Shown here one piece after another: positions 8,201-16,289 of a DNA stretch of 64,000 nt (the first letter of the stretch is position 1; every line of letters begins with the position of its first letter). The stretch spans positions 1-64,000 of the IMG/VR virus record IMGVR_UViG_3300027668_000010. One strand, written 5' to 3'. The notes under the pieces are model-generated. The model was given only the letters and a program-made list of their open reading frames with translations, searched no databases and was not told where the DNA came from. The translations under genes were made by a program, and so were the position numbers. Source of the stretch: a virus.

Positions 8201-11177
8201 TCTATTCTCAGTAAATGATATATCTGGTATTCCGATTTTTGAAGTATTCTCTGATAATACAGTTAAAATAGGAACTCATAATCAAGAAGGTATTGTAGTA
8301 ACTGGGAGTAATATAGTAATAACAGGTTCATTATTTGTTAGTGGTTCATTATATGGAGATGGTTCTCAACTAACCTCTCTTCCAACCCAAACTGCAAATG
8401 ATTTTACAACAACATTAAAAAACAAATTAGATGCCATTGAAGCATCAGCAGATGTAACCGATGCAACTAACGTTGTTGCTGCACTTGATACATTGGGTGT
8501 AATAAGTGGCTCAACGCAATTTGATACATTAACTCTTCCATTTACAGGTTCATTTACAGGTTCATTTGCTGGAGATGGTAGTGGGTTAACTTCAGTTCCA
8601 ATTCCAAGTGGAACGATAAGTGGTTCGGCTCAATTCGATACATTAACTCTCCCATTTACAGGTTCATTCACTGGGTCTTTCTCTGGCGATGGAAGTGGGT
8701 TAACCTCTCTTCCAACTCAGACTGCAAATGACTTTACAAATACTCTAAAAAACAAATTAGATGCCATTGAAGCATCCGCAGATGTAACAGATGCAACTAA
8801 CGTTGTTGCTGCACTTGATACATTGGGTGTAATAAGTGGTTCGGCTCAAGTCTTAGCACAATTACCTGATGGAACGATAAGTGGTTCAACTCAATTCGAT
8901 ACATTAACTCTTCCATTTACAGGTTCGTTTACTGGGTCTTTCTCTGGCGATGGAAGTGGATTAACCTCTCTTCCAACCCAAACTGCAAATGATTTTACAA
9001 CAACATTAAAAAACAAATTAGATGCCATTGAAGCATCCGCAGATGTAACCGATGCAACTAATGTATTATCTTCTTTAGTTGGGAGTGAATTGGTAGTTAA
9101 AACAATAACGGCTGAAGAATATGTAGTAAGTTCATCGGTAACTCATATGACTACATCATTCAGTAGCGGCTCCACAATATTTGGTGATGATATATTAGAT
9201 ACACATCAATTTACAGGTTCATTATTTGTTAGTGGTTCAATACATAATGTTGGTAGTGTAACCTCATCATTTTTTATAGGAGATGGTTCAGCACTAACCT
9301 CACTACCTACTCAAACTGCAAATGATTTCACAACAACATTAAAAAATAAATTAGATGCGATTGAAGCATCCGCAGATGTAACAGATGCAACTAATGTAGT
9401 TGCGGCACTTGATACATTGGGTGTAATAAGTGGTTCAACACAATTCGATACATTAACCCTTCCATTTACAGGTTCATTTACTGGGTCTTTCGCTGGAGAT
9501 GCTAGTGGGTTAACTTCAGTTCCAATTCCAAGTGGTACAATAAGTGGCTCAACGCAATTCGATACATTAACACTCCCATTTACTGGGTCTTTTACAGGCT
9601 CATTTGTTGGTGATGGAAGTGGATTAACCTCTCTTCCAACCCAAACTGCTAATGACTTTACAAATACTCTAAAAAGCAAATTAGATGCAATTGAAGCATC
9701 CGCAGACGTAACCGATGCAACTAATGTAACTTCCGCAGGTGCATTAATGGATTCGGAAGTTACAAATCTAGCATTAGTAAAAGCATTAGCAAGTGGTATT
9801 TCCGATGGAAATGTTTTAACGGCTAATGATGCAGTAGCAGACGATGATTTTTTAAGAATCAACGGAACGGAAGTAGAAGGTAGAACTGTAGCTCAAGTAT
9901 TAAGTGATTTGAATGTTGAAGCTGGTGCAGATGTAACAGATGCTACTAATGTAGTAGCAGCACTTGATACATTGGGTGTAATAAGTGGTTCGGCTCAATT
10001 CGATACATTAACTCTCCCATTTACAGGTTCATTCACTGGGTCTTTTACTGGAGATGGAAGTGGGTTAACCTCTCTTCCAACTCAGACTGCAAATGACTTT
10101 ACAAATACTCTAAAAAGCAAATTAGATGCAATTGAGGCATCCGCAGACGTAACAGATGCTACTAATGTAGTAGCAGCACTTGATACGTTAGGAGTTATAA
10201 GTGGCTCAACGCAATTTGATACACTTACACTTCCATTTACAGGTTCATTTACAGGTTCATTTGTTGGTGATGGGAGTGGATTAACCTCTCTTCCAACCCA
10301 AACTGCAAATGACTTTACAAATACTCTAAAAAGCAAATTAGATGCAATTGAAGCATCAGCAGATGTAACCGATGCTACTAATGTAACCGCTGCTGGGGCA
10401 TTAATGGATTCGGAAGTTACAAATCTCGCATTAGTAAAAGCATTAGCAAGTGGTGTTTCAAATGGAAATGTTTTAGTTGCTAACGCAGCAGTAGCAGATA
10501 ATGATTTCTTAAAAATTGATGGAACATCTGTTGAAGGTAGAACTGTAGCTCAAGTATTAAGTGATTTGAATGTTGAAGCTGGTGCAGATGTAACCGATGC
10601 AGCAAATGTATTATCATCATTGCCAGCTGGGGTAGTATCATCATCAACATTTCCATTTACAGGTGATGCTCAAATCACAGGTTCATTAATACTATCGGGT
10701 TCGGCTGGTACTGTATTCGAAGTAATAGGTTCATCAGGTTCACTATTCGAAATTACTGACTCATTTGAAGGTACATTATTTTCAGTTGCAGATATATCAG
10801 GTATTCCACAATTTGGAGTAACCGATGCTGGTGTCGCAACCATTGGCTCTACACCCGTATCAATATATACAACTGCACAAATTGCATCAACCCAAGCCAC
10901 AACAAACGAATCCGTATATACGTTATCATCATCCTCATTTGATGGTGCTTGGTTTGATTATACTATAATTAGTTCTTCTAATATGAGAGCTGGAAACGTT
11001 ATGAGTATTTGGGAAGCTGGAACTACGAATATTAATTTTACAGAAACGACAACAACCGATATTGGTGATACGACAGGTGTTGTTATATCAACAGTAATCA
11101 CCGGGTCGGAAATAGCACTAAGAGTTAATACACCAACTGATAAATGGAAGATTAAAACAATCGTAAGAAGCATATAA
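5247..11177 (+). CDS. Giant repetitive tail fibre, 1976 residues
   Basis: A very long adhesin-like fibre. Residues about 1-50 are a beta-rich attachment region, followed by a short collagen-like stretch (GPQGAVGITGPSGSQGIQG, about 51-69). The rest is dominated by about 15 copies of a module centred on FDTLTLPFTGSFTGSF, GDGSGLTSLP and TANDFTTTLKNKLDAIEASA, about 75-85 residues each. Different inserts interrupt the modules: an LVGSELVVKTITAEEY block occurs twice, and an IYRSGSIGDTTIFSVEGG block is shared with the fibre at 12611. The C-terminus (about 1850-1976) is non-repetitive and could be the receptor-binding tip. It has no S74 chaperone of its own. Function in host binding is inferred from architecture and neighbours. 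Confidence 0.88.
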   Translation: MASKKVNITNTDNKVTVTNSNNKIEVIDTNVASNIEVTRPVTTIVEVKSPGPQGAVGITGPSGSQGIQGTAGVDGGGVFTLIEGGIIYATTSSLQISGSLYVSGSYFGDGSNLTGVGGAAGTISGSAQIIAHLPVGTISGSTQFDTLTLPFTGSFTGSFAGDGSQLTSIPSQTANDFTTILKNKLDAIEASADVTDATNVLANLPAGTISSSAQLPSGIISGSTQFDTLTLPFTGSFTGSFAGDGSQLTSIPSQTANDFTTILKNKLDAIEASADVTDATNVLANLPAGTISSSAQLPSGIISGSTQFDTLTLPFTGSFTGSFIGDGSLLTSLPTQTANDFTNTLKSKLDAIEASADVTDTTNVTSAGALMDSEVSALALIKGLTAASISGSFTSVSSSIASDVATNTAKVTNVSTNLTKTTATAQITINSSDGDNVVIAEASDSIAGLMSTTHHDKLDGIEALADVTDTTNVLSSLVGSELVVKTITAEEYVVSSSVTHMTTSFSSGSTIFGDDILDTHQFTGSLFVSGSLYGDGSNLTGVGGAAGTISSSAQLPTGIISGSTQFDTLTLPFTGSFTGSFNGDGSGITGISGASDENFTSTLKNKLDGIEASSDVTDTANVLANLPAGIISGSTQFNTLTTPFTGSFTGSYFGDGSNLTGVGGAAGTISSSAQLPSGIISSSAQLPSGIISGSTQFDTLTLPFTGSFTGSFAGDGSLLTSLPTQTANDFTNTLKTKLDAIEASADVTDTANVLANLPAGIISGSTQLPIGIISGSTQFDTLTLPFTGSFTGSFAGDGSGLTSLPTQTANDFTNTLKTKLDAIEASADVTDATNVVAALDTLGVISGSAQVLAQLPDGTISGSTQFDTLTLPFTGSFTGSFVGDGSGLTSLPAQTANDFTTTLKNKLDAIEASADVTDAANVLSSLPAGVVSSSAFPLGVNITGGAIITGSTSIYRSGSIGDTTIFSVEGGLGTLFSVTDELTGSLFSVNDISGIPIFEVFSDNTVKIGTHNQEGIVVTGSNIVITGSLFVSGSLYGDGSQLTSLPTQTANDFTTTLKNKLDAIEASADVTDATNVVAALDTLGVISGSTQFDTLTLPFTGSFTGSFAGDGSGLTSVPIPSGTISGSAQFDTLTLPFTGSFTGSFSGDGSGLTSLPTQTANDFTNTLKNKLDAIEASADVTDATNVVAALDTLGVISGSAQVLAQLPDGTISGSTQFDTLTLPFTGSFTGSFSGDGSGLTSLPTQTANDFTTTLKNKLDAIEASADVTDATNVLSSLVGSELVVKTITAEEYVVSSSVTHMTTSFSSGSTIFGDDILDTHQFTGSLFVSGSIHNVGSVTSSFFIGDGSALTSLPTQTANDFTTTLKNKLDAIEASADVTDATNVVAALDTLGVISGSTQFDTLTLPFTGSFTGSFAGDASGLTSVPIPSGTISGSTQFDTLTLPFTGSFTGSFVGDGSGLTSLPTQTANDFTNTLKSKLDAIEASADVTDATNVTSAGALMDSEVTNLALVKALASGISDGNVLTANDAVADDDFLRINGTEVEGRTVAQVLSDLNVEAGADVTDATNVVAALDTLGVISGSAQFDTLTLPFTGSFTGSFTGDGSGLTSLPTQTANDFTNTLKSKLDAIEASADVTDATNVVAALDTLGVISGSTQFDTLTLPFTGSFTGSFVGDGSGLTSLPTQTANDFTNTLKSKLDAIEASADVTDATNVTAAGALMDSEVTNLALVKALASGVSNGNVLVANAAVADNDFLKIDGTSVEGRTVAQVLSDLNVEAGADVTDAANVLSSLPAGVVSSSTFPFTGDAQITGSLILSGSAGTVFEVIGSSGSLFEITDSFEGTLFSVADISGIPQFGVTDAGVATIGSTPVSIYTTAQIASTQATTNESVYTLSSSSFDGAWFDYTIISSSNMRAGNVMSIWEAGTTNINFTETTTTDIGDTTGVVISTVITGSEIALRVNTPTDKWKIKTIVRSI
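5658..6149 (+). repeat. Perfect 246-bp tandem duplication inside the fibre gene
   Basis: Positions 5658-5903 and 5904-6149 read as identical 246-bp copies (82 codons each), with a third, diverging copy starting at 6150. Related copies continue to about 10345. Perfect identity beside diverged copies suggests very recent duplication or gene conversion. Confidence 0.85.
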
Positions 11178-11178
11178 T

Positions 11179-11871
11179 ATGGCTATCATCAGAGGAAAAT
11201 CAATAGTAGCAGATGGGTTAGTATTACATACTGATGCTGCAAACAAAAAATCATATCCAGGCTCAGGCACAATTATAAATGATTTATCTGGAAATGAACG
11301 AAATGGTGAATTAATAAATGGAGCATCATTAGATACTGCAAATGCTGGTACTATTACATTTGATGGTACTAACGATAGAATAGTATTAAATGATACATTA
11401 GATATAGCATTCACTACACAATATTGGACTACTGATATATGGTTTAATCTTGATTCCACTTATGCTAGTTATGATGCAATGCTTGGAAATGGATACCCAT
11501 TTCAGTTGTATGCAGTTGGTGGTAAAATACAAGCATATTTATCATCAACCGCCGGCTCCGGAACTTATTTTTTAAGTGGAATGACATCTACACAAACACT
11601 ATCCACAGAAACATGGTATCATCTTTCTTTTGTTAGAGACGGAACAAATTATTACTATTATATTAATGGTGCTTTAGATAAATCAGCTACATCAAACACT
11701 AATGTATGTGCAGCAGCAAATCAAAACGCTCAAATTGGAAACTTATGGAATGTAAATGATACATATGCATGGGATGGTGAAATCGCAAACGTAAAAATCT
11801 ACAATAGAGCATTATCAGCAGCCGAATCACTTCAAAATTATAACGCAACTAAATCAAGGTTTTCATTATGA
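11179..11871 (+). CDS. LamG-like virion protein 1
   Basis: A 230-residue single-domain protein of concanavalin A-like (LamG_3 type) jelly-roll pattern. It has SIVADGLVLHTDAANKKSYP at the N-terminus, ITFDGTNDRIVL, ETWYHLSFVRDG...YYYINGAL in the middle and IYNRALSAAESLQNYNATKS at the C-terminus. It is the first of five paralogues in this window. LamG domains commonly bind glycans, so a role in decorating the fibre or recognising host surface sugars is inferred. It starts one base after the giant fibre stop codon and overlaps the next paralogue by an ATGA junction. No signal peptide. Confidence 0.82.
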   Translation: MAIIRGKSIVADGLVLHTDAANKKSYPGSGTIINDLSGNERNGELINGASLDTANAGTITFDGTNDRIVLNDTLDIAFTTQYWTTDIWFNLDSTYASYDAMLGNGYPFQLYAVGGKIQAYLSSTAGSGTYFLSGMTSTQTLSTETWYHLSFVRDGTNYYYYINGALDKSATSNTNVCAAANQNAQIGNLWNVNDTYAWDGEIANVKIYNRALSAAESLQNYNATKSRFSL

Positions 11872-12557
11872 GTGGTATAGCGGGAAAATCAATAGTAACA
11901 GATGGGTTAGTGTTATCATTAGATGCAGCAAACCGAAAATCATATCCAGCTGCTGGAACTTCTATAACCGATTTAAGTGGTAATGGGAATAATGGTACAT
12001 TAGTAAACGGAACTGCATTCGATTCGGATAAAGTTGGAAATTTTAATTTTGATAGTACGAACGATTATATAACCCTATCAACGGCAGTATCAAATACAAT
12101 TTATACTTTAAATTTCTGGTATAAGACAGGTACAAATGATGGGTCATATGGGTATTTTTCAACTGATTCAAATAGCCCTAGAAGTAGAGGACTTGCAATA
12201 AGTGAGGGTGGAACTTTTGGAGGTCTTTCTTATGGAAAGTTTTATTATTACGATGGGGTATCAGTAAATGTATTGAACCAAACCACCTTACTAAACGTTA
12301 CCAACAAATGGTATAATATAGCAGCTGTAATTGATACTAGTAGTAATAATATTAAAGTATACATTAATGGAGTACTAGATGTAAATCAAACCATAAATGC
12401 TATGGCAACATCAGTTGATGAAATAGGAAGATGGAAATCAGGAAATGTTAATTTCCTAAATGGAAAAATGGCCTCATATAAAATATACAATAAAGCACTA
12501 ACAGCAACAGAAGTACTTCAAAACTATAACGCAACAAAAAATAGGTTCGGATTATAA
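11868..12557 (+). CDS. LamG-like virion protein 2
   Basis: A 229-residue paralogue of the preceding gene with the same ends (GKSIVTDGLVLSLDAANRKS and IYNKALTATEVLQNYNATKN) but a diverged middle (residues about 60-170). FNFDSTNDYITL and YINGVLDVNQT mark the jelly-roll core. The ATGA overlap with gene 1 implies coupled translation. It is followed by a new late-type promoter rather than a terminator. Confidence 0.82.
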   Translation: MSGIAGKSIVTDGLVLSLDAANRKSYPAAGTSITDLSGNGNNGTLVNGTAFDSDKVGNFNFDSTNDYITLSTAVSNTIYTLNFWYKTGTNDGSYGYFSTDSNSPRSRGLAISEGGTFGGLSYGKFYYYDGVSVNVLNQTTLLNVTNKWYNIAAVIDTSSNNIKVYINGVLDVNQTINAMATSVDEIGRWKSGNVNFLNGKMASYKIYNKALTATEVLQNYNATKNRFGL

Positions 12558-12566
12558 AAATCTACC

Positions 12567-12575
12567 ATATTTATA
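12567..12575 (+). promoter_or_regulatory. Late-type promoter box ATATTTATA
   Basis: TCTACCATATTTATAATAA is identical over 19 bases to the site at 18597-18615. It lies 35 bases upstream of the S74 fibre start. Confidence 0.55.
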
Positions 12576-12610
12576 ATAAGTTAGTTGGATAGGGAAAACT
12601 AAAGGAAATT

Positions 12611-14119
12611 ATGGCAAATGAATTTATAATAAAGAACGGATTCCACTCTAAAGGGGATTCACAAGTATCAGGCTCACTATATGTATCAAGTTCGATAACA
12701 TCCACATTTGTTGGTGATGGAAGTGGATTAACCTCTCTTCCAACCCAAACTGCAAATGATTTTACAACAACATTAAAAAACAAATTAGATGCCATTGAAG
12801 CATCAGCAGATGTAACCGATGCTACTAATGTAGTAGCTGCACTTGATACATTGGGTGTAATAAGTGGCTCAACGCAATTTGATACACTTACACTTCCATT
12901 TACAGGTTCATTTACAGGTTCATTTGTTGGAGATGGAAGTGGGTTAACCTCTCTTCCAGCTCAGACTGCAAATGATTTTACAACAACATTAAAAAACAAA
13001 TTAGATGCCATTGAAGCATCAGCAGATGTAACCGATGCTACTAATGTAACCGCTGCTGGGGCATTAATGGATTCGGAATTAACTTCTATTGCTAATGTAA
13101 AGGCATTAAATCAATCGTTAGTGAGTGGAGCTACACCAACATTTACAACTACTAACTTTACAGATGCATCTGACAAACGGTTAATGACCAATGCACAAGA
13201 AACTAAATTAGATGCCATTGAAGCATCAGCAGATGTAACCGATGCTACTAATGTAGTAGCTGCACTTGATACATTGGGTGTAATAAGTGGCTCAACGCAA
13301 TTTGATACACTTACACTTCCATTTACAGGTTCATTTACAGGTTCATTTGTTGGAGATGGAAGTGGGTTAACCTCTCTTCCAGCAGCATTCCCATACACCG
13401 GAGATGCATTGGCTACCATTTCCGGCTCATTCGCAATCTCAAATGCATCCGGAATGATAATGCATATAACAAGCTCTGGTCCTACTCAACCCGATGGTAG
13501 AATGGATATCAACGCACAGACATCGATATATCGTTCTGGTTCTATTGGTGATACGACTATATTTAGTGTTGAAGGTGGGTTGGGTAACTTATTTACAGTA
13601 ACAGATGAACTAACAGGTTCTCTATTCTCAGTAAATGATATATCAGGTATCCCTTTGTTTGAAGTATTTTCATATGAACAAATTAAAATGGGAACGTTTG
13701 GAGCAGAGGGGTTACGTGTTAGTGGTAGTGATGCACAAACATCAGGCTCATTAGCAGTAGGACCTATTGTAAACTCAGGAATTGCTGGTAGAATTGATGC
13801 ATCAAATGATGTTGTAGCATTCTCAACCTCAGATAGAAGATGGAAAGATAATATCACACCAATTGAATCCCCATTACAAAAATTACTTGAATTAGGTGGG
13901 TATGAGTTTGATTGGCGAGAAGATAAAAAAGTACATGGTAATAAAGGACATGATGTTGGTGTTATTGCACAAGAAGTAGAATCAGTTCTACCTGAAGCAG
14001 TACAAACTCGAAGTAGTGGTATGAAAGCAGTTCGATATGAAAAAATAATACCATTATTGATAGAAACTATTAAAGAACAACAAAAACAAATTGATGAACT
14101 TAAAAATAGGATTAAGTAA
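12611..14119 (+). CDS. Tail fibre with C-terminal S74 intramolecular chaperone
   Basis: A 502-residue fibre. Residues 1-270 contain three GDGSGLTSLP modules and two FDTLTLPFTGSFTGSF units, nearly identical to those of the giant fibre. Residues about 305-370 repeat the IYRSGSIGDTTIFSVEGG block. Residues about 404-502 form a peptidase S74 (intramolecular chaperone) domain: Ser407 and Lys412 in STSDRRWKDNI match the catalytic Ser/Lys spacing of phage endosialidase chaperones, followed by GHDVGVIAQEVESVLPEAV and a terminal coiled coil. The domain should trimerise the fibre and then cut itself off just before Ser407. ATG 12611 has AAGGA. Its stop codon overlaps the next ATG by one base. Confidence 0.92.
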   Translation: MANEFIIKNGFHSKGDSQVSGSLYVSSSITSTFVGDGSGLTSLPTQTANDFTTTLKNKLDAIEASADVTDATNVVAALDTLGVISGSTQFDTLTLPFTGSFTGSFVGDGSGLTSLPAQTANDFTTTLKNKLDAIEASADVTDATNVTAAGALMDSELTSIANVKALNQSLVSGATPTFTTTNFTDASDKRLMTNAQETKLDAIEASADVTDATNVVAALDTLGVISGSTQFDTLTLPFTGSFTGSFVGDGSGLTSLPAAFPYTGDALATISGSFAISNASGMIMHITSSGPTQPDGRMDINAQTSIYRSGSIGDTTIFSVEGGLGNLFTVTDELTGSLFSVNDISGIPLFEVFSYEQIKMGTFGAEGLRVSGSDAQTSGSLAVGPIVNSGIAGRIDASNDVVAFSTSDRRWKDNITPIESPLQKLLELGGYEFDWREDKKVHGNKGHDVGVIAQEVESVLPEAVQTRSSGMKAVRYEKIIPLLIETIKEQQKQIDELKNRIK

Positions 14120-14544
14120 TGGCATTACCAGCAAGTGGAAACCCAATAAGTATCAACCAAATCAGAGCGGAGATGAGTAACCCTAATGGTTCATTAAAAG
14201 TATTATCAACAACAGATGTAAATGCTGCAAGTTCGGCTAGACCAGATGGAAATACACCACATCAACTATCAGAATTTTATTCATACGACCATTCAGCATC
14301 AAACTTAACTCGAATAGCACTATTCGGCCCAGACCAAGAAGCTGGTGAATTGTGTGGAGAAACTCCTAATACTAACTTTTATCACGATGGTGGTGGAGAC
14401 CCATTCGTTAATAGTGTCGTTTATTATCAAAACGATGATGCAAGTGGAGCAGTTGCAGAAGCGGGATTTTATATATACGGAAATGGTTCAGCTGGGATTG
14501 CAATTGGTGGGGATGGAAAAGTAGTAGGAGCATTTGATTGTTAA
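14119..14544 (+). CDS. Virion-associated protein with LPxSGxPIS-type N-terminus
   Basis: A 141-residue protein. The first 20 residues (MALPASGNPISINQIRAEMS) match a short N-terminal pattern common to phage tail and fibre proteins (LPxSG.ISxxxI..E). The remainder is Gly/Asn/Asp-rich and predicted beta. Two Cys near the ends (in LCGE and the final DC) could form a disulphide. It overlaps the S74 fibre gene by one base, so it is probably a fibre or baseplate-decorating partner. No enzyme motif. Confidence 0.62.
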   Translation: MALPASGNPISINQIRAEMSNPNGSLKVLSTTDVNAASSARPDGNTPHQLSEFYSYDHSASNLTRIALFGPDQEAGELCGETPNTNFYHDGGGDPFVNSVVYYQNDDASGAVAEAGFYIYGNGSAGIAIGGDGKVVGAFDC

Positions 14545-14565
14545 AATTAATTAAAAGGAAATAAT

Positions 14566-14817
14566 ATGAGTAACAATAGAGATTTTATGATATTTGATAC
14601 TTCTGAAACAGGAAGTATTGATTTTAACGATGTAGCAGAGACATCAATAGATACACTTAGAATAAATGTATCAGGTTCTAGAACATTTGTTAAATGGAAT
14701 GGTGATATACCAACATCAGTTTCTTCACTAACAACAAAAGAAGGACCATACACTCACCAACAAATTCTAACAATACTAACCGGTTCGGAATGGGCTGATA
14801 ATTCGGATATAGTATAA
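14566..14817 (+). CDS. Small hypothetical protein in fibre operon
   Basis: An 83-residue acidic protein with AAAGGA before ATG 14566 and a one-base TAATG overlap with LamG-like gene 3. The C-terminal half (PYTHQQILTILTGSEWADNS) looks helical. The family is not recognised; co-transcription suggests a fibre-related role. Confidence 0.6.
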   Translation: MSNNRDFMIFDTSETGSIDFNDVAETSIDTLRINVSGSRTFVKWNGDIPTSVSSLTTKEGPYTHQQILTILTGSEWADNSDIV

Positions 14818-15524
14818 TGGCATTTCATTATTCACCAAAAATAGTAACAGATGGGTTAGTGTTAGCATTAGATGCTGCAAACCTAAAATCATATCCAGGC
14901 TCAGGAACTGTATGGAAGGATTTATCAGTAAATAAAATCAATGGTACATTAACAAATGGGCCGACACTTGCTAGTGCAAATGCTGGTATCATTAGTTTTG
15001 ATGGGGCTAATGATTTTATTGATTTTGGGTCTATCGCTAGCACTAATCCATTATCATTATATGGAATTACTAATTTTACAATAGAGATTTGGATTAAAGC
15101 AAATGATGCAGGGGATGGATTCCAACGAATAATAGATAAAAGTTCAGGCGGCGCAGGCGCAGGAGGATGGTCTATATTTTTTGGTCATCCAGCTGGAGCT
15201 GATTCTCTATTTATAGCAGGAGGTGGTGCAACTTTGGTATCACAGACAGGCGGTGGAATTACGGATTATGGAAATTGGGTACACTATATGTTTACCAAAT
15301 CCAACAACACTCATAAAATTTATATGAATGGTGTATTTAGGAAAACTGCCAGTACTTCACAGGCTATCCCATCAACAACTACTAATTGTAGAATAGGCTC
15401 ATGGAATCACTCAACAGGAAGAGAATTAAATGGGGATATAGCATCACTTAAAATTTACACCAAAACATTTTCCCAATCTGAAGTCCTTCAAAATTATAAC
15501 GCGCTTAAAGGGAGATTTGTATAA
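14817..15524 (+). CDS. LamG-like virion protein 3
   Basis: A 235-residue member of the LamG-like set: KIVTDGLVLALDAANLKSYP (N-terminus), IISFDGANDFIDFG, FTIEIWIKAND, HKIYMNGVFRKT and IYTKTFSQSEVLQNYNALKG (C-terminus). The Gly-rich loop at about 108-118 (SSGGAGAGGWS) is unlike the other copies and could be a binding-loop variation. It overlaps both neighbours by one base (TAATG). Confidence 0.82.
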   Translation: MAFHYSPKIVTDGLVLALDAANLKSYPGSGTVWKDLSVNKINGTLTNGPTLASANAGIISFDGANDFIDFGSIASTNPLSLYGITNFTIEIWIKANDAGDGFQRIIDKSSGGAGAGGWSIFFGHPAGADSLFIAGGGATLVSQTGGGITDYGNWVHYMFTKSNNTHKIYMNGVFRKTASTSQAIPSTTTNCRIGSWNHSTGRELNGDIASLKIYTKTFSQSEVLQNYNALKGRFV

Positions 15525-16234
15525 TGGGAACACATGGTGGACCAAAGATACCTACTAATGGATTGATATTAGCATTAGATGCAGGTAACAGTAAGTGTAC
15601 TGATAATGGCATAGTTGATACCGTTAGTAATATTGTAGGTGCACGTGGGATTGTATCAGGCCCATACGGCCAACCAAATACAGGCACACCTACACGACAC
15701 GGAGGGACATTCCCAGAAATAAGTGGTTCTTTTGGCGGCCATTTTGATTTTAGTGGTGGTAGGGGTATGAGAGTAGAAGAAGCATTATCAAAAGGTACTA
15801 CTATGACTCAATGTATGTGGTTTTACAATAAGACTTCTGATATTATGTACTTCGGTGATGGTAGGAATGATGCAGGAACTTATTTTTTAACTAACTATGG
15901 GGATGCAAATATAAACATTGGCCAAAAATTACGATATAAGTTTTCCAGCACTCACGCAGCCGATGACCCATTATTCCTAAATCGATGGCATTGTATGATT
16001 GTTACAAGTGATGGTAATGGTTCAAAATTATATTTAGCTGGAATAGAAGTAGATAGTTATATGTCTCAAATCTCTGTTGATGAAGATTTCGGTATAAACT
16101 ACACAATTGGTGCTAGATTCACTACACAGAACAAGTGGACTGGGTTGTTTGGGCAAATTCATTTCTATGATAGAGCACTATCCGCAATTGAAGCAAAACA
16201 ATATTACAACGCAACAAAAACGAGGTATAAATAA
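15524..16234 (+). CDS. LamG-like virion protein 4, most diverged
   Basis: A 236-residue paralogue. It keeps PKIPTNGLILALDAGNSKC at the N-terminus and FYDRALSAIEAKQYYNATKT at the C-terminus but lacks the KSYPGSGT motif. It carries a different Gly-rich segment (GSFGGHFDFSGGRGMRV) and a DRALSAIEA helix. CMWFYNKTSD and WHCMIVTSDGNGSKLYLAG mark the jelly-roll strands. Four scattered Cys are unusual among these phage surface proteins. A remnant of another copy begins two bases after its stop codon. Confidence 0.8.
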   Translation: MGTHGGPKIPTNGLILALDAGNSKCTDNGIVDTVSNIVGARGIVSGPYGQPNTGTPTRHGGTFPEISGSFGGHFDFSGGRGMRVEEALSKGTTMTQCMWFYNKTSDIMYFGDGRNDAGTYFLTNYGDANINIGQKLRYKFSSTHAADDPLFLNRWHCMIVTSDGNGSKLYLAGIEVDSYMSQISVDEDFGINYTIGARFTTQNKWTGLFGQIHFYDRALSAIEAKQYYNATKTRYK

Positions 16235-16235
16235 T

Positions 16236-16289
16236 ATGGTTATCATCAGAGGAAACTCAATAGTAGGTTCGGATTATGAAATTAGGTAA
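16236..16289 (+). pseudogene. N-terminal remnant of a LamG-like gene
   Basis: ATG at 16236 opens 17 codons reading MVIIRGNSIVGSDYEIR and then stops. The first 27 bases (ATGGTTATCATCAGAGGAAA onward) nearly match the start of LamG-like gene 1 (ATGGCTATCATCAGAGGAAA). The fragment overlaps the start of LamG-like gene 5. It looks like the scar of a recombination or deletion that removed one paralogue, although it could still act as a short leader peptide. Confidence 0.6.

Noticed and set aside
5738-10336. Several long minus-strand ORFs across the fibre gene
   Set aside because: They mirror the repeated + strand coding sequence, share its repeat period, and have no promoter or ribosome site of their own.
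11868-12557. LamG-like proteins as secreted host enzymes (glycanases)
   Set aside because: They lack signal peptides and catalytic acidic pairs and are embedded in the fibre operon, so binding is more likely than catalysis.
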